Assembly (NCBI GenBank): GCA_033063855.1
Contig: CP093830.1
Coordinates: forward strand, 9,920,854-9,984,853
Length of the DNA stretch: 64,000 bases
Direction: 5' to 3'
From: Smittia aterrima
Taxonomy: Eukaryota > Arthropoda > Insecta > Diptera > Chironomidae
Under the pieces are notes generated by a model that searched no databases, was not told the DNA's origin, and saw only the letters and a list, made by a program, of their open reading frames with translations. Made by a program: the position numbers and the translations under genes. How positions within the stretch are numbered: the first letter of the stretch is position 1; every line of letters begins with the position of its first letter. This document shows, piece by piece, positions 26,401 to 38,400 of this stretch.

Positions 26401-29400
26401 GAAATTTTCAATTTTCGTTTCCTTAGCAATAACAATTCTTATCGGAGTAATTTCATTTTCCTTTTTCATCGACTTCATCTCTTAATTTCTTTTCCTCGTC
26501 TTGAACGTTTGGACGAAAATATTTCCCAGCCAGGAATCACTAAATTCAATTACCAAGAAGAAAACGGAATCGAATTTTATAAATAAAAATGTATGTCAGA
26601 GGACGAACAGAATTAAATTAGATGAGAAAGGAAAAAGCCAACAAATTTGTAAAGTGCGAGCCTCGGAAATGTTTGAATCGGCTTTGCGTTTTCAGTCGAC
26701 GAGCTTCATTAAAGCTTAAACAAGGCAAACATCAGATTGTTAAGCTGTCTGTATACATAAAGTCTCTTAAATATTGACAAACATTTCATAAACTTTCATT
26801 AAACGAAATTAATATTGCACTCAGAAGCATCGGATTGGGAATTATCCGTAAAATCCGTAGTGACCCCACCACAAGAACAATTCCAATCAAAGTTTTACGG
26901 ATTTCGCGAACAAAGTCTACAACGAAGTGGACAAAGTACTCTCACTCTGCATATGCCGAGGAGATTCACTGTTCAATAATATTTATAGCTTATAAACGTT
27001 ATCGAACATTTATGAACAGAAGTGTATCGGAGCATTCTGAATCACTCCGCTGTTGCGAAAGCTTTTATGTTGATTAATTTATTCAGGGCAGTACTTTCCA
27101 CTAAAAATCTTTTTCAAGCACGCTCAAGCTGCGAGTTAATTTAGAGATAATTTGATGCAGCGCGAGAAAAAGCGATGCGTGAAAATTGAAAATGAAATTG
27201 AATTTTCAAAAAATATCTCAACACGCAATTTTCAGTTTAATTTGCAATCTCTGCACATTCGGGGAATTAAGATAAATTTTCTTGTTTGTAAATATTTGGC
27301 AAACATATTGTCTTTCAACTCGAACATAAATTATCAATAAATAGAGCGAGAGCTATTGAGAGAGTGAAACAGAGGAACATTGCAATTAAATTGCTGATTT
27401 ATTCACATCATTATTTCCAATTATGCAAAAATCCGATTGCTCTGAAAATCATTAAATTGATTTTTTCTTTGCGAAGCGATTCGATCGCTAAAGCTTCTCC
27501 GTGTCAATCGAGCGGAAAATTTAATTATGTTGAAAATTTGTATCGCGTCATAAAGCAACGAGCTCGACGACGAATGGAATGAAGAGAATTTCACGATTTC
27601 ACTGGTATCATCAAAAAATCTCTACCGAAAAGGTTTATTAATAAAAGTCTTCCATCAATCATCGTGTGCTCTCATGTGAGTCATCGCTTTTTGCATTCCG
27701 CGCGTCTCTGATGAAACGTGAATAAAAAATTCATGTTTCGTGAAAACATATTTCGAAAGTTCCTTTTTAGCATGATTTGAGCGACATCGCGGAAGTTCTG
27801 TGATGGATTGTACTGTTTCAACTCTGAGAGCAAAACAATGTTACGATGACAAAGTTTCACGAGGAAACTGAGTTGATTTCCGTCAGGCTTTTGATAGTTG
27901 AGGCTTTTGTTGATGCTTGAGAGTTGAAAAATCCCAGAATCCTACAAAACTCAATGCTCCAGAGCATCACAATCATCATCGTTCATGCTTAAACAAAACT
28001 TTTTTCCGCCATGCAAATACTTTTAGTCAAAGCTATTTCGTATGTATTTTTTTCCGCGTGTTTTGCGGCATAATCTCTGCTATCGAATTGGCCGAAGTTT
28101 GAGTGTGAGAGCGAGAGCCATCAGACTCTCGCATTGTGGGGTATAAAAGAAGCATATTTTTTTTTATTTGTATCAGTCGTGAATTTGTTGTGGACACATA
28201 ATCAATAAAACTCATCACAGAAAACGTCCCGACAGGCGCTTGAAAAAAGATTGCAATTTCAAATTAAAAACGATACACATCGAGATCGTCATTCGTCGTC
28301 GAGTGTGTGCGCTGTGAATGGAAACAATTTTTCATCCTCGATTCTCATCAGTTCTGACGTCCTCCTCGCGATTCGCAATCTCCATTGCCTCGTGCGACAC
28401 GTAAATTCAATTCACTTGAATAAAAAATGAAATTGTTTTTGGTGAGTGCACATCGAAGAGTTTAATTGAAGCGTTTTTTTGCGTGTGCGTTTATCGCCTT
28501 CTCTTCAATCGCTTCCACTGAGTGAAATTAAAATTCGAGAGACATTTTGAAATTTCGGTCGTCGATTGTTTGACAAACAGTCGATTATGTCAATTGAAGA
28601 ATTGTTAAAGACTTTGCGTAATAACGAACTAGATCAAGTTGATAGACACGAAAGCTTGTTCCACATCAGTTACATCGCGATTATAAATCCATCTCACGTC
28701 ACCCACAGAGGCCTACAAATTTTATTTTCTGACACAATTAACCGACAGCTATTGACCACAAAATGTTATTTTTATCAACATGCAACTGAACGAGGATGGA
28801 AATTTAATTATTCGCGTCATTAAACTTCGTTACGTAATAAACATGGAATTAATGATGCAGCGGAAAATGTCAATGCACCTAACGTTTAATTAATTATTCA
28901 TCAAAATCACAAGTGACACGATTTTATGGATTCGCTATGAATTATGAAATTTAATTATTTTTAAAAATTCATGCGGATTATCATCGCTTGCTCATCTTTT
29001 TTTTTCTCGTAGCTATTCTCTTTATCACTGATTAAATGTGGACGAATTTAATTAGCTGTCGTAACTTTTTTTCTTTCCAGATGCTATCTTTGGTGGCGTT
29101 CACAATGGCACGACCTGAACCCCCGCGTGGACAATTTCCCGTTCCACAGGCTCCGCTTTCAAGGCAGCAATTGCCGAGACAAAATTACGGTCCGCCGCCT
29201 CCATCAGATAATTACGGTGAGTTTGAAGTGAAAAATGTTTAAAAAATTTCGTCAGTCAACAACTTTTTTTTTGAGTTTAGGGCCTGCACAACAACCTCCA
29301 ATATCGTCATACGGCCCACCAGGATCATCATATGAACCAGTAAGCAGGACGCCCACGATCACGAAAAATGTTTACGTTCACCTTCCACCTAATGATGCAG

Positions 29401-32400
29401 AAGACGTGCAAACGCCTCAAGTTCTCGCTCCACAGCCGCCGCAAAAGCATTACAAGTTGATATTTATCAAAGCTCCTGAACCACCGAAGCCAATTGCACC
29501 AATAATCCCAGCACAACCACAAGATGAACATAAGACTCTAGGTAAGAGATTGATTGATTACTCTGAATAACTTTTCAAATCGTAATCGTTTGCTTTTGAA
29601 ATTCAAGTTTATGTGTTGGTGAAGAAACCCGAACCTCAACCGCAAATTGTTCTTCCTTCTCCTGAGCCCACTCAACCATCGAAGCCTGAAGTCTACTTCA
29701 TTAAATATAAGAAGGAAGATAAACCTGTTTACGGCCCACCAAAGGCAGCTACCACGCCAAATGAAGAATATGGAGCTCCTTCAACGTTTTAATCGCTACG
29801 GCCGAGATTCCCATTGCTCAATGAAAGTGAAATAATCGTTGCATTTGATAGTAAAATAAGAGATTTTTTATATGTAAAGAAAACTGTTGACTCTTCAGAA
29901 CAATTAGAACCGTAATTGATATTACTAATTAAGAAAAAAAAAAGTTCAGTCAAACAAAACCCTTTTTTCTATAAAATTAACTTTTCATTTTTCAAGAGAA
30001 CTTCATCATTCTCCATCATTTGTAGTCTTTAAGCTTTCGCTCTGCTCGTAATGCTTCTAATGGTTATTTCTCATTCTCCACTTCCTGCCTTCGCTTCTAC
30101 GAACTTTGTCATGGAAAACGAAAAATATTATGCAATGAAATTAATATTTCATTTGTTTCTTACTTTTCGAAAACGTTTTCTACATACAAACATCGAATAA
30201 AACTTTGCCATTGGATAATAATTGCGAGGGAAGAATTTCAGATCATTCAGAGCGCAATGGAAGGCTCGTTAAACTTTCTCTTAGCAAATGAATTTCTCTG
30301 GAAATTATTAATTCACGCTCACTCAATTGTAAAGAAATCTAAATCCGCAAATGATAATATTTCTCGCCTCTTTAGATGACATTTCACAACTTGCTGGACA
30401 GCGAGGCGAGAGAAGAAATCATTTAACGTTCCGTTCTGTGACTTCATTAAAAGCTTAAACCTTGAAACCAAACTTACCGCATATTGATTAAGTAGAAAAG
30501 TTATAGTAGCACTCGGCTTGGATGGCTGTGTCGAGCAGTTTGCTCTCAGAATGTCACCCTTTAAACAAGAAATAAAAATGTTTATAATAAAAATCTTTGA
30601 TGGAAACTCGAAACTCACCGGATCATATTTTGTTAATTCAGTCCAAAGAGTGGGCGGTAAGTGAGGCAACTCTGTGAATGATAATGAAGCAAATATTTTT
30701 TTTTGCACAAGTTCATCTTTCCGAAAAGCAAGAAATAAATCGTGAGGGAAGGAGAATTATGTATGCTAAAATGTTTGAAACTTTATCCGAAACTAATGCT
30801 CATCTGACATAAAGTCTTTCCTTCTCTCTCTCTCACACACACAAAGCAAAACTAGCTTTTGAGCTCGATAAATGACAGAGAAATTATTTTTGAAGTGGAT
30901 AAGATCAGCATCATAAATCATGCATCCGCCCCATATTAATCAAAACTGTGTACATGGCTGGATAAACTACCAGTTTTTCTTGTGAAGGGATGGAAATAAG
31001 TTTTACTGTCATCATCCGAATAGAAGACATAAATTAAATTTCCTCTCAAATAATTAAATTAGGAGAATAATTTAATTAATTATTAAATTCTCGTTTTATT
31101 CAGAGGTCAACAGTGCTTCTCTCTCTCAAGAGTTCCATGCCTAACTAAAATGGATATGACGGATGATAATTTAATGCAAACGATACAAAAAATGAATTTC
31201 CTTCTCTTGACTCGTCCTCCTACATCCACTCGAGACGATACAAACAAGTGAACTATCAGAGAGAAAGTTAAGTAGAAGCGATATGACTCCTTCTTCGTTG
31301 TGATAATTTTCTGAACTTCACCAACCCATTTAGCTGAAGAAAGAGCTACATCGAGTTTAATTAAATAACAGTCAAGAATAATTTTATCAAAAAAAGGGAA
31401 AACGAGAACTAAATTCAAATAAGAATTATGAGCTGAAAAGTTTTCTTTCTGCTTCTCTGCTTTTTCGGGCTGAGGTGAACATTTCACAGCTTTCATTAGT
31501 CTCTTCCAGTCCAATTACGCTTCTGACTCTCGCCTGCCACATCTTGTAATTTAAGCGAGTTCCCTCCACTTCTTCTCTCGTTGATATAAATTAAACTTTC
31601 TCGTTGGAATCAGAACCCCAGCCAATGAGAAATAGAATTCGCTCAAAGGCAAACAGATTGATTGTTATCAGTTTGTTCTTTTTTACAGCATTTGTGACAA
31701 TACATTTGCCATTGGCGATATTTCTCGAATACCAAAACATGTCCTTGTAATAAATCTCGGGATTAATTACGTTCTTTGAATGTTTTTTGTTTGTGGCAAC
31801 GCGACTAAATTATCAGGAAATTTTGGTTGAATCAATCTCAGAGCGGAACGATGATCTTAACAAACAAAAAAGAGAGAAAGGTCAACTGGCATTGACTAAG
31901 AAAGGACTCGCCGAGCCGAGAAGAGACGAATGAAAAATCTTTTATGGTTTGTGATGTTCTTCAAGACACCATTAAAGCGAATGAAAGAGAGAAAAGACTA
32001 AGACAGCAAAAGCAGAGGATGAAAACGATCAACGGAAAGTGACAAAAACTGTTATCATCCTCATTAAATCAACGGCGCAAAATTCATTCGCAATTAAGTG
32101 AAAGGAAGAAATTTCCATCGGAAATTTATCATCACGCAAATTTGTGGTTCATGGCCGTTAGTTTTTATTGCAGTCGATGATGGAAAAAGTTTTTCCGCTC
32201 TCCAAGCTTCGATGTTCACAGCACATTGTCGATGATGGATGAGATTAACGATGGAAATCGTTAAACTTGAGTATTTTAATGGAAAAAAGCTTTAAATTGA
32301 AAGTTCCCAACGTTCGATGAGATGCCAAACGTTCGCTGTAAAACGGAGCAGCTATGGAAAGTTCTTTCAACCGTTAACTGAAGTGTAAACTTCCTCGTGG

Positions 32401-35400
32401 CTTCGACGAGGCGAAGAGTAGCAAGCGCATGAAATCAGGCTTCGAGTCAAATTCAAAACTAACGAGGAACAAGGAAAACAAACTAGTTCAATAAACCGAA
32501 AAGTTTCTGTAAGTGAATTCGCTTGGCTTAGCATTCAACAAAGGGCGACGGTGGGAAATTATGTGCGAGAATTCGACGGCAAGTCTATGGAAATTCGTCT
32601 AGGAAGTGAAATATAAAGGAAGATCTATGGCAACGAAGGCAGGCAAACAAACAAATTTGTGCATAGCGTCACAGCAACAGAAAATAGAGCAGAGAATGTT
32701 TTGAAATAAAAACAGCAGACGGGGAGAAGTCATCGTGAGGAAAACAGTCAAACTTTTCTCGTGTCGTTCGATCGAGTCTTCATTTGAATTTCTACTCGAC
32801 TCGAAACGAGTTGCTGCAATCAATTTTTGAACCAATATTGGGAATTAATATCTAAAGGTTTGCCGAGCGTGTTCATTTCGTGAAATTGTATCGTCGCTCG
32901 ACGACTAACGACTGGGAAAGTTTCATTTGCAAGCGAATAAACGAGTCTAGCAGAATCAACTTTGGATCATAGAAACCAAAGGGAAAACTTCTCAAACGCT
33001 AGTTCACTCTTTGTCTTGTAAAATTGAATACTTCGTTCCTCGAGCCAAAGCCACGTTTTGAAAATAGAACGAGAAGCTGTTTGCTAATAGTTACGTGAAA
33101 TACTGTTCTGAGAACAAAACGCTGTGCAATAAATCATCATCGGACCGGCTGAAGAGAAGTGAAAAAGAATTTTCAAGCAGTGGAGCGGGCAGGAAATGGT
33201 TTTGTCTAAAATGTATTGTTCGGAGCAAATCGTGATCCCGGAAAAAATCTCAAATTTATTGAAAACATATGCGAAAGGTAAAAAAAATGCTTTTTTCATT
33301 TCACTCTTACCAAGCACAATGAGAAAAGTTCATGCGGGAAATTCATTAAAGCAAATAATGCAAATTTCAATCGAACAAAGTTTTTTTCGCAAATATTTTC
33401 ATTTTCGAGTGGAGAATGTTTGACGAACTGCTCTGGACATGAAATTGAGTGGAAAGCTTTGAAACTTTTAGCGTCAAACTCTGATTTGATGTTGATTGAA
33501 GTTTGCAGTAAAGCGAAACGTGGTCGAGAGCGTGATGACGCTAACTAATGAAAAGTTATGAAATGTTTCCTGACAACGATGACGCTTCTCTATTTGCAGC
33601 TGCACTCAAAACTCAGCCTTACGATTTATTGCGTTGGTCTGCGGCTTATTTCCGATGTCTCTCGTTAGACGTTCTCCCACCAGTTAAGCCTCGCTATGAG
33701 CACGAGAATGTTTTCGGATGTTTGACCAAAGGTTACTTGAAGGTGTTGTTGAGTCAGGTGAGGAGTTTGAAGCATGTCATGTTTTAATCTCGAGGACGAT
33801 ATCGTTGGCTCCTGTCGTTCAATTAAAATGAGGCGACGAAGCTGCTAACTTGGAAACGGTTTTAATTTCTTTTCGATCACAGGTCGGCAAGGGATTCTTC
33901 GTTCGTCGTGATATTCTAGAGCATCGCTGGAATGGATTATGCTTGCCCGAGGTAACAGTTGTTGAGTGTTTTCATTAACTCTTCTGACATTTCAGCGAAT
34001 TACTCATCACGTCAGAGCTCTCTGACTTTCCTTTGTGTCCTGCAACAGTTTTAATTGTTCTCGATTTTTCTCCTCTCTCGACTCGCTTGGCAGGATGAAT
34101 TACTTAAATTCTTGTCGCTAACGAGGATGCTCTACTGGCCTCAGGTCCACTGGCTTAAACTGATGGCAGTGATGGTCGGTTCCATTAATCAAGTTGAGTC
34201 CGCTGTTTTTGTTTCATTTTTCGAAAAACCTTTTTGCCCTCAATTTTTAATTTAAATCTTCTTGCGCTCAGAATTTTCACGAGACGACGAAAATGCTTTG
34301 CGAGCTTTTGACTGACGAACCCGAAGGTGGATCATCTCCTGTCCCTTTGTGGCTTTTTCGGGAGTGCTTCAAATATCTCGCCGAACTCGATTGCAATGAT
34401 GAGCAAACCTTTTTCGATGGAAGGAAGATTATGTAAGCGTTCTCAGCTCGAAATTAATTTCAAAGTTTCAACCTTTTTTCTCATCTAAACTTTAAAACTT
34501 TGTTAGATCTGATGGCGTCTTGGAAGATGAAACAAGAATGCCAAACATCCCAAAGAAACTCTCATCGATTTCATTTAAAAATGCAGTCATCGATTACTGG
34601 AAGTACCGAATCGAGAACGTAGAGAAGGTGAGGGAATGTTGATGGAAGAGAATGCTGTTAAAATTTTATGACGCCGGACACATAAAAATGTGAAAACGTC
34701 AGGAAGCAAGAGACTTTTCCGTTGCACAACCTTTTGCGCTACAACAAAAATCAATTTCTAGCTGAATTTTGCAGCAGCATCGTTCCAAAAGGAAATCGCA
34801 TGAAAATATTTACATCATTCTGTCTTTCTCTTGCGTCTTTTTCAGGAGAAATCTCATTACGGAGAAGCTCATCCGGATGAAGTAAAAAGCGAATCAAATG
34901 CGGAAGCAGATTTTACCAATCTACCGACTTTATCGCAATCGTCGTCGATGCGAGACGGATCCGATTTCCGCATCATCGGAGATTTTCAAAACCCTCGAGA
35001 GATCATCAAGCGATCATCCGATTTCGAAAGCGTCATCGTCGTACTGCAGCAACTGAAATGCGACGAGGAATTCCAACCAAAGTCTCTTGTGACAGAGAAG
35101 CAACGGAAGGAAATCGCTCGACGTGATTCGGAGGTGGAAGAAATGCGTGAAAAATTGGCTCAAATGACCGAGGGAAACGCTCACGGCATTCTCGCAGAGC
35201 AATGCTGCAACTTGTTGAAGGACATCGGCCCACCTTGGAACTGGTTGCATAACTTTGCATCTCAAACGTGTCGAGAGAAGTCTTATAACTTTTTAGAGTC
35301 AGTCCGATCAGATGCAACGCCCAACGAAGTTCCAAGCTCTGAAGACAGTTTCGATTATCTCAATGACAAGTTTGTGTCTTGTAAGCCGAGCGCAGCTTCG

Positions 35401-38400
35401 ATTACTTCGAAATCATCAGGGGCCTCTGGGATTACTGTTTCCGTTTGCAATGTAGATGAAGAAGACGATAGAGCTAGCAAAAATCACAAGGTTCTCATCG
35501 AGACCATTTGCTCTATCAGTGAAGCCTCTGACAAGGGTGACTGCAACATACGAGAAACCTCTTCAATTGCTTCCTTCCTAGAAGAGCAGCATACTAAGAA
35601 GCAACTTGACATGTCAGACTATCAACTACTCAAGAAGTTTATAGAGAGAGCCGAGGAAAGACAACTCGTGTTCAATGATCTCAACGAACTCTACAATTAT
35701 TTCATTCAAGAAGCGTCCCGCGAGCGATCCACTCACGAAGTCGAGATCTTAGAGGATGAAGAAGAGGAGGCTGAAGTCGAACATGTTATAGACTCTGTTG
35801 CACAGTCGAAGGAGAATGAAGCTAGCGATGTCGCTGAGAAGGTAGAAAAGCCTGACAGTAAGAATGTCGTTTCAATTTTCGGTGAGAGTGGAATTGAGGT
35901 CGACGGAAGATTGCTGGATGCAAAAGTATCCGAGAGCATGATTCTTGGTCTTGTGGATAAGCCTCAGCATTTGGAGGACAATATTTCAGACGTCGCATCA
36001 TCAATTTCGTCCCTGAGCCAAGCCGAAACCGTGAAGCAGCAAAACGTGACTCAAGAAAGGGACACGCAAACCGTGTCGTACAAGGAGCAGATTCACTCGA
36101 AGCGAGTTCAGTGTAAACAAGTCGGGAAGTCAAAATCGGCATCATCCATCAAACGTCAACCTTTTGCATGCAAGATTCCACCTCTACCTGGAATAGGGTC
36201 GGCCGTAGACTCTGCCAAACTTGAGAAAATTCTTAGATTCATTGCTCATCGATCATTTCAACAAGGCGGCTTCGTTTACCCTCGAAACTTTACGGAAGAT
36301 GAGTGTCCAAGTTTGACTTAAAATCGATAACATTTTTTTTTTGGCTTTGCTGCTAACCCAAATTGTCTAATAAAAAATAAAATTCAGAATCGAAGGAAAC
36401 GCCAGACCGTGTGTTGAATAAAAAGAAACTTTCCCGAGAATGCTGCAAGCCCTTCAACTTCACACGTCTCGAACGCTCCCGTCATTCACCCTTCACACAC
36501 CACAACGAGTTTTTCCTCGAAGCCACATCATCATCAACAGCAATAATCTGAACAATAACTCTCTCGTGCACTAAACATCATTTGTGCTTCGCTTTTGTAC
36601 TCCTTAGCGAAAGAGGAAAATCGTTCCCGGAAGAGAAAATATTGAACGCAAAGCATTCAATAATGTTTAAGACTTCGACATAATAAATTGCATGAATCAA
36701 TATTCAATATCTTTTGTTATTCGACTTGGAGCATGAGAAAATGAAGATGAATTCATCTCTTCCAGCCACATTTGATGTTTCTTCAAGCTCAGAAACAAAT
36801 TTGAAGTTTTGTCTGGGAAAATATTTTTCTATGATTGTCGTGAAGCCTTCAAGCTTTTCCCTTCTCTCCTTTGAGCTTGTTTCGAACAATCTCATACATT
36901 TCGATCTCCGGCTTCTTTGCAAATGCATTTTCCAAATAAATATTGAGAGATGCTCGAGACATTTTTGAAATCTGCTTGAAGCAATGTCTTGAAGTTGGAT
37001 TAAAATAGACTCGAATTGAAACTTTTCTCCCTTCTCGAGATATTAGAAATTTAAATTGCGATAACAGCAAACAATGAAGCGAAAATTTCGGTCTCACAGA
37101 CGGAGAGGTGAACGATAAATATGCATTAAGTGTATTTCGAATGTGCAATGAGAGCTTTTTCCTGAGCTTACGTTGAGTCCATTAAATGGAGCGAAACACC
37201 TTAAAGAACTCTTCCGCAACTCGATTTTTTTTCTTCGCTCGAAAACACTTTGCAACTTTAAGTTTTAAACGATACAAAGCTGCTTCAAGTTTTCCTTTTT
37301 CCGCAGCAATAATCCTTAAACTATCGAGATGAAATTTAAAAGCATTTTAAAGTAGAAACAACAATAAAAAAAATCATTCAGAATTGACAATAATTTCTTC
37401 TTAGAATCAATTTGTTAATTCAACATCCAAATTTATCTTCCGCCACAGAAGCTTTTCATTATAAATGTCAGAAAATGTGTGTGGGAGAGAGAAAAAGTAT
37501 AATTACTTTTCAGTTTACTGAAAACATCAAAACGAGAAGGGATTTAAGACTTTTTGGGTCGAAAGGTTGCTTCCGCTTCGCTTCGAAAAATGTTTTTCAT
37601 TGAAGTCAAATGGAAAATCGCTGAACAGCAGTGCAGTAAGTTAACTTGTTTCTTTTGATGTTGCCAACAGATTTTGATATGAGAACAACAAAGGTTTAAC
37701 TCACCGACAACTTGTAAAACGCTCGTGGCAGTTCCAGTGTAGAAGCTTGGAGACTCTGTCGTCACTTCGCACGAAATGTTTCCATTTAGATTAAAATCCA
37801 CGTTCCGCAAAGTTACATGGGTTGCATTTGACACCGACAACTGTTGTAGCGATGAAAATATAAAATTACACAAAAAAATATCAATTAAACTTTGTTTTCC
37901 TTTCTCTGTCTCATTCCGGATGAGAACACGAGCGCGGGTGGATTAACGTTAATGGGGATCGCAACTCTTAAGTGCTTTGTTGCCTAGAGATAATTTGAAT
38001 GTCCCAGAGGTTCACAACCAGAAGGGTTTGATTTACATTTCTCTGTAAAACACTTCGAACGTGTGATGACGAAGTTTTATTCGATCTCATGCGGAAAATC
38101 CTTTGATGCTGTCGATGTTGAGTTTTCCTTTTCACTTCGATTTCCGCAAAGGTAAACCCAACTGAAAAGCTCCTTTTCATGAAACTGCTTTCGAAGTCAT
38201 AAATAAACAAAGTGCTCGGATGAAAAATATGATTTCCCAGCATGCATTTCGATGCTTTTTTTTTATCCATTGAAAACTCGCGTAAATATCAGACCTGCAC
38301 AGTCACGATGCGCTCTGTTTCACTTCTATGAATTATTCATGAAATCATTTTATTTACATGAAATTTTCTCGCCGCTAAATATCCACATAACTGGAATATT

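Noticed and set aside
31107..31514. 135-residue minus-strand frame as an extra beat exon or nested gene
   Set aside because: Beat exons 3 and 4 join in phase without it, and it shows no Ig pattern.
19326..33055. Inversion of the spacer between the inverted arms as the origin of the duplication
   Set aside because: Beat exons inside the spacer and outside it (37.7-40 kb) lie on the same strand and splice in order and phase, so the spacer keeps its ancestral orientation.
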